Part shown: one piece after another, positions 57,189 to 64,000 of the stretch
Layout: the number at the start of each line of letters is the position of its first letter
Position numbering within the stretch: position 1 is the stretch's first letter
Program-made: the position numbers and the translations under genes
Assembly: GCA_012934845.2 (NCBI GenBank)
Contig: WNNJ02003028.1
Span: forward strand, 124,001-188,000
DNA: 64,000 bases
Source of the DNA: Pomphorhynchus laevis
Taxonomy: Eukaryota; Acanthocephala; Palaeacanthocephala; Echinorhynchida; Pomphorhynchidae
Direction of reading: 5' to 3'
The notes under the pieces: generated by a model
Databases searched by the model: none
Told to the model about the DNA's origin: nothing
Seen by the model: the letters and a program-made list of their open reading frames with translations, nothing else

Positions 57189-57643
57189 ACATCAAGCAGA
57201 AAATAGTAAAAAATATAAAACAACACAATAATATAAAGAATAAATTTAAACTCTTAAGTGGCAAATTTTTATGGATGGATAATAAATAATATACTTTGCA
57301 TTAGAATAAGATACTAGATAGTTATTTCAGAGGAAATACATCATTAGCATGTATTTGGCCCCGCTGCTATGTTAGGTAGAGGAGTTAGGGGCCGAAACCT
57401 GATAGCATAGCAGTTCCTCCTGATGACCTCTAATTCTTATTCTGATACAACGTCTGTTATTTATTAGTCAATTCATAAAAATGACGTTTATTTTAAATTT
57501 CAATTTTTATTTTAACTTGATTTAAATTATAGAAAATCTAAAAACAATTATTAATTTTATTATTTAATTATTAAATTTTGATTTAGCATTATTATGTTTT
57601 GTTTATTTTATAATTATATTAAATACGTAGACTCAGTTAGTCG
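57189..57643 (+). mobile_element. 5'-truncated PLE with target-site duplication
   Basis: A 455-bp insertion flanked by ATTTTATA at 57181-57188 and 57644-57651. It begins in the C-terminal part of the PLE protein (frame closing ...LLSGKFLWMDNK), continues through the hairpin CTGCTATG/CATAGCAG and CTCCTGATGACCTCTAATTC, and ends at AAATACGTAGACTCAGTTAG. The clean flanks make it the best definition of this PLE's 3' terminus. Confidence 0.85.
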
Positions 57644-57651
57644 ATTTTATA

Positions 57652-57860
57652 TGCTAGAAATGAACAAATTCTAATTTTGCCAAATTACAATTAAAATTGT
57701 AATTTAATTTAAAAATTAGGAGGTAAAAATGAATATTGTATCTCAAATTATCCGTTTATCAATCGTTTCTCTAAAATTCTAATTTTGCTAGAAACGAACA
57801 AATACTAATTTTGCGTAGTTACTTAAAATTGTAATTTAATGTAATTAGGAGGTAAAAGAT
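57652..57860 (+). repeat. Repeat R4, second copies
   Basis: Continuation of R4: GAACAAATTCTAATTTTGCC, ATTAGGAGGTAAAAATGAAT, then a second partial unit ending GTAATTAGGAGGTAAAAG. The GGAGGTAAAAATG phrase looks like a bacterial ribosome site but is only part of this repeat. Confidence 0.7.
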
Positions 57861-58101
57861 TAATACAATTGTTTATCTTACATTATTTTTATTGTTTTTT
57901 ATTGTTTACTTGATAAACATGACAAACTATTAATAACGCAATAATATAATATTTTAATATAATATATTATTATATTATTATAATATATTATAATTATAAA
58001 CAAATTTCCTCAAATGGAAATACTATTCGTGGAATCATTTGATATCAGGGCGTCAGCACCACGAAATAAATTTAACAGTGAAATTGTCGCAAATGACAAA
58101 G

Positions 58102-58185
58102 TCACCGTTTCGAGCTAGTTGGCTCTCATCAGTAGCTTGTACTCCCCACAACTGGATTGAAGTTGGGAGAAAAGCTATACGGTGA
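58102..58185 (-). ncRNA. Hammerhead ribozyme (open at helix III)
   Basis: Read on the minus strand, from 58185 down. Helix III 5' strand UCACCGU pairs perfectly with ACGGUGA (7 bp) and closes with A15.1-U16.1. The cleavage site is GUA; the cut would fall between the bases at 58178 and 58177. Helix I is UAGCUU with AAGCUA (6 bp), extended by further pairing (CUCCC with GGGAG) across a long loop. Next come the core CUGAUGA, helix II GAGC/GCUC with loop CAACUA, and GAAA. The closing pair G10.1-C11.1 sits directly against the core on both sides, as the consensus demands. All invariant core bases are present. This topology is called type III. Self-cleavage is inferred from structure only. Confidence 0.85.
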
Positions 58186-58467
58186 TTTGAAACAACAAAG
58201 GCTCCTTGTTCCCTTGCAAAGACTGGGGTTTGCAACTGCAAATATTTACCCGTCTGCATTAAGCGCTGGAGAACCAAGCGCGTTGTGCTACAAAGATACA
58301 CACCAGTTGGCTACTGGATAGTACAATTTAGCACTACGATGCACTGCTGCTATGCATCACTATCAATAAATTTCCTCAAATGGAAATACTATTCGTGGAA
58401 TCATTTGATATCAGGGCGTCAGCACCACGAAATAAATTCAACAGTGAAATTGTCGCAAATGACAAAG

Positions 58468-58507
58468 TCACCGTTTCGAGCTAGTTGGCTCTCATCAGTA
58501 GCTTGTA
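58468..58507 (-). ncRNA. Partial hammerhead in the second repeat unit
   Basis: CUGAUGA, helix II and GAAACGGUGA are identical to the complete ribozyme, but the helix III 5' strand and cleavage site are missing. The sequence beyond helix I instead folds on itself through a long inverted repeat (TAGTCCCCACAATA region). It would not cleave as it stands. Confidence 0.7.
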
Positions 58508-58629
58508 GTCCCCACAATAGTATTGTGGGGAGTACAAGACTATTCTTGTACTCCCCACATGAGTACAAGCTACTGTGGGGAGTATTGTACTCCCCACATG
58601 GGTAGTACAATACTATTCGTGGAATACTA

Positions 58630-60285
58630 TCGTAATTCTTTATAGCAATATATATAAAATGTTATAGAATTTTAATATAAAATTAATATAGCAATATATA
58701 TAAAATGGCATAACAAACCTTTATTGAGGTCACTCAATGCAATTCATTTTAATAGGCATCATTTTTTAACAGAACCGAGAAAGTAGTTTTTAGTTTAATA
58801 CGAATAATTTAAATTGCTTTCTATAAAAAACGATTTTTAGTGAGGCGATTACAATATTTTGTTGTAATATTTTATAAATGTGTTCATTATTTTGAAGAAT
58901 ATAAAGTTTTGGTGATTTAATCTAAAGACTTACGATATTTCTCCTCTTCGTAAGCGTTTCCAACTTGCTCCTTTAAAGAATGAAAATTTTTATCCAAATT
59001 CTTTTTAACCGCTTAGCATTTAAATATAACGAATCAATTTTTAAAATACTTTAACAGAATACTGACAAATTTAGTCCAAGAATATGCCCTTTACATTTGT
59101 CTATGTTTAAAAATAAAGGGTTCCTTAATATTGCAGTAGAAAAATCAGACAAAGTTTTTTGGTGAAAAAAACTTTGTTTTTTTTTCGAAAAAAAAAACAA
59201 AGTTTTTTTTTCGAAAATCTCATTACAGGAAGATAATTACTTTTTATTCAATAATGTCAACATTAGAAAAGATAAGATATACCAATAGTCTACATTTAAC
59301 AAAGAATGTAAATTGAAATATAATTCAATCGAAATTGATATGTCTTTGAATTAATTTTAATTATCAATATTTAAACAAAATTTAAAATAAAAATTGTATT
59401 CGTAATTTTTCAATGGGCAATCCGGACATTTGTAGTTTACAAGAAGCTTAGCGAAATTTTAATGTGAATATTGCAGAATTTATTATAATATATTATGTAA
59501 TTTATTAATTACATAATAATTTATTTAATTATTATTTAATAATTTATGAAATTTAAAATCAAAATTCAATAATTTAAAAAAATTATACTATCATTTAAAA
59601 TTAAATAATAGCATGTTACATCGAATAACCTTGGACAAAATTTATCCAGCACAAACTTGTCCAGCAAATTTCTTGCACACAGCTAAAATTATATTGATAT
59701 AATTTAATTCCAATATTTATAGAATACAACTGAAATTTACTTTATAGAAGTTTTAACAAAATGTTAATTTATATATTTATTGATCATATTAATTGCTGAC
59801 CCACGTATTTTTAGTTAATTTTGGTTCAATTTATTATCGGATCATATTATTATCGAGAAAAGGAAATTTCAAATTTATTCTTCAAAAAAAACTAAATAAA
59901 AATGTATAGTAATATGTCTAAAAATACATATTGTTTACCATGTTTAAAATTGCAATATATTTTTAAATATTTATTAAAAATTAATTAATAGATCGATAAC
60001 TGATTGAGTATTTTTAAATTGAACTACGAAGGTCATTTAATCTCCTGAAACTAATAGATCAATTGATGTTGTGATAGGTCAATTTTTTATTATTAATAAT
60101 TCACTATTGATAATTAATTTTGGATAATTTATTTTTGATAACATGCAATCAAAAATATAATTCAAAATTATTAAAATTCAAATATAGATTGATTTATAAT
60201 CGAATTAATGATTAGGATAATACGGATGACTGAACATGTCAAATGCATAATTTACCTTTTTACTGATTTATTCTTTTAATATAAA
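58630..60285. other. AT-rich spacer with a strong A/T hairpin
   Basis: No gene or named repeat is seen. At about 59160-59215 a phrase AACTTTGTTTTTTTTTCG followed by its complement forms a hairpin with a stem of some 20 bp. Short TTAATT blocks recur elsewhere. Confidence 0.4.
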
Positions 60286-60289
60286 CAAG

Positions 60290-60425
60290 TAAAAATGAAT
60301 ATTGCATCTCGGCTTATCAATTGTTTCTCTAAAATTCTTACCTTTCTAGAAACGAACAAATTCTAACTTTGCGTAGTTAATTAAAATTGTAATTTAATGT
60401 AATTAGGAGGTAAAAATGAATATTG
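60290..60425 (+). repeat. Repeat R4, distal copy
   Basis: GTAAAAATGAATATTGCATC, TCAATTGTTTCTCTAAAATT, TCTAGAAACGAACAAATTCT and the AGGAGGTAAAAATG phrase match R4 at 56940 and 57652. Confidence 0.65.
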
Positions 60426-61145
60426 TATAAATTATAAATTAAAATGTATAATTACAATTGTAAATTATAATTTATTAATTATAATTAATAAATTATAATT
60501 TTATTAATAATAATTATAATTAATTATAATTTACAAATTATTTATTATAATTTTATAATAAATAATAAAGCTTTTAAAGCGTTTTATTTTGTACTTCAAA
60601 GCCATATTCCAATAATGCTTTCCGAAAGACAAACAAGCTTCTTTATATTTTTAAAATACATATGGTGTCATTTTAATTAAATGTCACAATTAATTAATGC
60701 ACACCCTTTAATGGGAAATCGTATGCCTTTGGTGTTTTATTTATTCATAAGGATTTTTTAATCAAAACTAGCGAAATAAAATTTAACACACATCACTGAG
60801 GACTTGGTAGTAATCTTCCATTGCCAATATTAAAAACCGTCGCCTTAAAATAATTTGCTATTAAATATAAAATAAGAATACAACCGCATAACCGTTCCAT
60901 GTGAAGTTGTGCACACAATACGCGACTACTTTACCCTGAGAAGACAAATGCGCTGATCTGGAAATTGTCTCTGTGTACTTTGTCCTGCCGGCTTTTCTAT
61001 TCTGACATTGCATGCTAAAATACTTAAGTTCTAAAGCAGCTACGCAATAATTGCTTTATGAAAGTGATGATGTTGTGGAGATCCCAGCGCACAACAGCTG
61101 GTTTCAATTGTCAAAACAGCTATTTTAATAAACCGCACTCTAAAC

Positions 61146-61828
61146 ATGGATCTACATCTGCACAGCTATTCCACCTATTCCTATTTTTGTCTGCTTATTA
61201 TAGAAAGTAAATCATAATTATCGTTCAACTATTGCAAAATCTCAAACCTGCAATGAGTTTTTTCGCATGTAAGTAATATGTTATATCGTATTGACTATTT
61301 TAATTTATAAGGAATAAGTTGAAAAGTTGACTAACATGGTCGTTTTTGCGAAATTAAAAAGTTGACTGACATTGTCACCTTTGCGTACAAAACAAAGACT
61401 CCATCTCGTAAATTTTTACTGAGAGCTTTATAATTTGCCCAAAATATTATTATGAATTCCAATTGTCTTCCATTAATAAATTATTAATAATTTAATATTT
61501 TCGACAAATTTTGATCTTATTTTGAAAGCTGTTTTCCATACTTGAACTGTGGATGTTTACTAATCAAATGCACTTATGTCGGGAGTACATAGACAGGATT
61601 TCTATGACAGAAATTTGCTATGATAATAGACTGGATTTGCCGCCAGCAACGTCGGACACGCGGCACAGCGAACTGGAGGAACAGCCACATCGGCAGATGA
61701 GTGGGAGCAACATAAATACCGCGACTTATTCAATTCCATATTTTCCTCCCCTTAGTAGTCGAGACGAATGGAGCGATGGGCGAGTCCGCGCTGTTTCACA
61801 GTTGAGATATTGGACGCAGACTCAATAG
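61146..61828 (+). CDS. Possible host exons, unrecognised
   Basis: The region has a higher GC content than its surroundings. ATGGATCTACATCTGCACAG at 61146 opens a 21-codon frame with a hydrophobic end that runs into the donor-like AAAGTAAATC near 61206. A second frame (about 61525-61828, first ATG 61553) has balanced composition with blocks such as LDLPPATSDTRHSELEE and YSIPYFPPLSSRDEWSDG. The two could be exons of one gene, but no acceptor with matching phase is convincing and no family is recognised. Confidence 0.2.
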
Positions 61829-61829
61829 A

Positions 61830-62870
61830 ACAAGCGGATACCCTCGTTTAACCTCCTACCTATTTCAGAAAATTAGCTTGGCCGTGCAGCGTGGAAACGC
61901 CCTGAGCGTTTTTACCACTGCGCAAAGGGATAATGCACGGGGACGTGGATGAGCTGAAACATTTTCAATTAACTGTCATCTCAAATATCAAGAACAACTT
62001 TGTAAAGCACACGTGAATTTGTTTATATTTAATAGGAACATGGCTCTAATTATAAAAAGGAATTAAAAAAATCCTAAAAAAATTCGCATTAGAAAGAATT
62101 AAGGGAAACTAATTTTGTTTTGCGGTACCTATGATAATTCCCGACAATAAATTAGCATTCAAATTTAATAAGATATATCGTGAAATATTTCAACAAATTT
62201 AAATCGTTTAATTAATACGCTGTTTTCATATTTTAATATAAATGTAAAATGCCATAATCAAAACATTACTGTTATTTAGACATGATGCCAAATAGAAATA
62301 TCGAAATCTTAAAGATGTTTTGAATTTCAGTAAATTTCAAGAACTAAAATTGTCTTAAATCACTTATAAAAAATAAAAAAATAAGTGTTTTGTAAGACAA
62401 CAATTGTTTCAATCTTTCATCATATCGAAATTTATCGTGTATTTAGGAAAATTTCAAATACAGTCTAAATTCATAATTTTATTTATAACCATATTGTATT
62501 ATTAATCGTATTATTTATATTATTTTAATAATACAACTACAATTCAAGATATTTATTATTTTAATTTCAACTTTGAATGTGTAAATTTTGACAAGTTCTC
62601 ATAAGTTTAAATTTGCTTTTTCTTATTTTTAATTAAAATGGTTTAAAATCCTTACATGATACAAATAACATTCGATAAAAATGTAAACAATATTGTTATC
62701 TATAAAATTATAACATATCATACCATATATATAAAATATTATTTAAAATTTAACAATTCCATAAATCAGTGATCACTTTAATCACTCGATATAAATGTAA
62801 CGAATATTGTTATCTCTAAAATATAAAATATATACCATATTTATATCATATGTATAAAATACTATTTAGA
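61830..62870. other. AT-rich spacer
   Basis: No gene or long repeat. Near 62680-62840 the phrase AATATTGTTATCT...AAAATATA...ACCATAT occurs twice about 120 bp apart, a weak local duplication. Confidence 0.4.
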
Positions 62871-62879
62871 ATATACTGT

Positions 62880-63110
62880 TTAAAATTTGTTGCCATAAAT
62901 AGATCGGGTAGAAAATTCAGGCGCTGAATTTTCAGCGCTGAAAATACGAGGCATGGATGCAAATGACATGCCCAAAGAAAGAGCGTTCAATTGTGAGTCG
63001 GTGACAGCTGTAGATGCAAGATTGACAACATTGTCAATAGATATCTTTATCGGTGTATTACGATATGGCTTTCGGAACCGACGGCTATATTTCAAATTCA
63101 TCAAACGTAG
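62880..63110 (-). mobile_element. PLE N-terminal fragment, Penelope-like family
   Basis: A 74-codon minus-strand frame contains VVNLASTAVTDSQLNALSLG then MSFASMPRIFS. This is the VVNLSxxxLTxxxxxxLSxGLxFxPTPR block at the start of Penelope-type ORFs, well upstream of the RT. It belongs to a different family from the PLE clusters at 14-17 and 46-53 kb, possibly the one at 40330. It has no attached RT. Confidence 0.65.
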
Positions 63111-63530
63111 TTCTGCACTGTATACTGTTCTGCCGGTAAGATATGATAATTTCCGGAATTTGGTTGATAACTGTGAAGAATATAAGTATATATGAAGGAT
63201 ACATGTAGATCCTTCATATAACCTTTATGAAGGATCAACAGGATCTCGAGAATAATTAAATGCACATGAGTAAAATTTCCACAGGACAGATGTAAGTGCT
63301 TGTTCCGTGTGTCGTAATATGACATTCCATTCAGTTCTATATTCCTGAGCGATCGTCGGTTTAACTAAATTGAAGCTGACCTACATTAATTTGTTGATCT
63401 TTATAACTTTCGTTGTAATATTGTTCAAAAGACAGTATCGTAAGTATTGAGCATGCGCGAGTGGCCTTGTTCTCTTGGATTCATACAGGTTCCTCATTGG
63501 GAAGCTTTTAATATAGGTAGGAATTAGGTT

Positions 63531-63568
63531 AAACTGTACCAGGTCTTTTTCGAGACCGGGTACAGTTT
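63531..63568. other. Strong hairpin
   Basis: AAACTGTACC and GGTACAGTTT form a perfect 10-bp stem, with an inner pairing of GGTCT and AGACC around a TTTTCG loop. It lies 70 bp before the hammerhead-like motif at 63642. Possible roles are the tip of a foldback or a structured RNA end. Confidence 0.6.
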
Positions 63569-63641
63569 TCTCTATTAATAAAGAAAAGCCGGGAAATCCG
63601 AAAGAAATTTTATTTACAATTCATTTATTTAAGTTTCAAGC

Positions 63642-63663
63642 TTTCGGCTACTGCCTTCATCAG
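63642..63663 (-). other. Hammerhead-like core motif, one extra base
   Basis: Minus strand: CTGATGA, A, GGC-AGTA-GCC hairpin, GAAAGCTT. All core bases fit except for one unpaired A between CTGATGA and the stem. No convincing helix I and III partners were found nearby. It shares AGTA loop and layout with the 201-bp satellite. Confidence 0.45.
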
Positions 63664-63789
63664 GATTGTGAGTGCGCATTTTAAAATTTCTTGTTAATTT
63701 ATAATAGTCGTAGGCAAAGCATTTGTGGTGAACAATAGGCAAATCCAAATTTTTTTAGATTTACCAACTTTTCTCTATATATATACATG

Positions 63790-64000
63790 TTTTCCTCCTT
63801 ACGAAGAAAACATAGTGATTTATTTACAAGTACATCATTGGGTGTCCCAGGGCGGGTGTAACAACAAATTATATTTTATATATTTGTACACTTTAGAGTG
63901 TCCATGTAAAACATAATTTCTATTAAAAGGAATTTAGTGCCTGATGCATGGTTAAACTGCAATACGCACTGCCATGCACAGAGCTTATGCTAAATTCCCT
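63790..64000 (-). repeat. Dispersed repeat R1, copy 3 (runs off the window)
   Basis: Reverse complement of R1 at 3551 and 4004: GAATTTAGTGCCTGATGCAT, CAATACGCACTGCCATGCAC. The similarity continues to the last base, so the copy is cut by the window end. Confidence 0.8.

Larger units (their letters stand above)
58004..58625 (-). repeat. 366-bp tandem repeat with hammerhead ribozyme
   Basis: A first unit starts near 58004 (AATTTCCTCAAATGG) and a second at about 58370; the TCACCGT landmark sits at 58102 and 58468, 366 bp apart. The second unit is partial: after the ribozyme core it runs into three or four inverted copies of GTACTCCCCACA (58508-58606) and then a third short restart (ATACTATTCGTGGAAT). 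The two shared 140-bp blocks are nearly identical. Open frames here are shadows. On the minus strand the first unit encodes a full hammerhead fold. Confidence 0.85.

Noticed and set aside
58053-58610. Two similar open frames on the minus strand sharing NGDFVICDNF
   Set aside because: The similarity comes from the 366-bp tandem repeat, and the frames overlap the ribozyme.
1-64000. tRNA or rRNA genes
   Set aside because: I looked for B-box-like GGTTCGAATCC phrases and rRNA core phrases on both strands and found none in a proper context; a covariance search would settle it.

Overview
This is a very AT-rich eukaryotic window. Its mobile elements (CR1/L2-like, I/Jockey-like and other LINEs, Penelope-like elements, foldback and MITE-like repeats), spliced genes and AATAAA poly(A) signals point to an invertebrate metazoan, but the sequence alone does not fix the phylum. 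Host coding sequence is sparse. Only three or four genes can be supported: an EF-hand calcium-binding protein (680-1156, +), an unrecognised 257-residue protein (6258-7031, +), a small lysine-rich protein spread over three exons (8963-12634, +, modelled here from splice signals and matching reading phases), and an ISOC1/ISOC2-type isochorismatase-domain hydrolase (20796-21371, -). The rest is mobile DNA and tandem repeats.

Layout. 1-8 kb: the EF-hand gene, several short tandem or dispersed repeats, a 194-bp tandem array made of Penelope-like (PLE) ends, and the 257-aa gene. 8-13 kb: the small spliced gene; its second intron holds a reverse PLE end that is split by a 5'-truncated LINE (family A). 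13-18 kb: a LINE reverse-transcriptase remnant and a cluster of PLE fragments with a foldback. 20-25 kb: the isochorismatase gene, a PLE 3' end and an 11-unit 201-bp satellite ending in an inverted unit. 25-35 kb: a near-complete LINE A (-), a decayed LINE D (+), a 197-bp tandem triplet and an internally deleted LINE B (-). 36-46 kb: remnants of an I/Jockey-like LINE (family C), including two copies abutting in opposite orientation, and a roughly 455-bp element with long terminal inverted repeats. 46-53 kb: a three-level nest (LINE B inside a MITE-like element inside a PLE) followed directly by the best PLE reverse-transcriptase copy. 53-64 kb: AT-rich spacer, dispersed repeats, a target-site-flanked PLE fragment, and a 366-bp tandem repeat carrying a hammerhead ribozyme.

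Most notable: 58102-58185 on the minus strand has every part of a hammerhead ribozyme in the right order (7-bp helix III, GUA cleavage site, helix I, CUGAUGA, 4-bp helix II, GAAA). It sits in a 366-bp repeat present about one and a half times. The 201-bp satellite at 22.3-24.5 kb and several unrelated repeats carry a similar core (CTGAWGA, hairpin, GAAA) with one extra base, so they look like relatives or decayed forms. With the PLE reverse transcriptase, which ends without a downstream GIY-YIG domain, this resembles the combination of ribozyme repeats and PLE machinery described for retrozymes; the link is inference. The LINEs are much richer in GC than the host DNA, which makes their borders easy to see.
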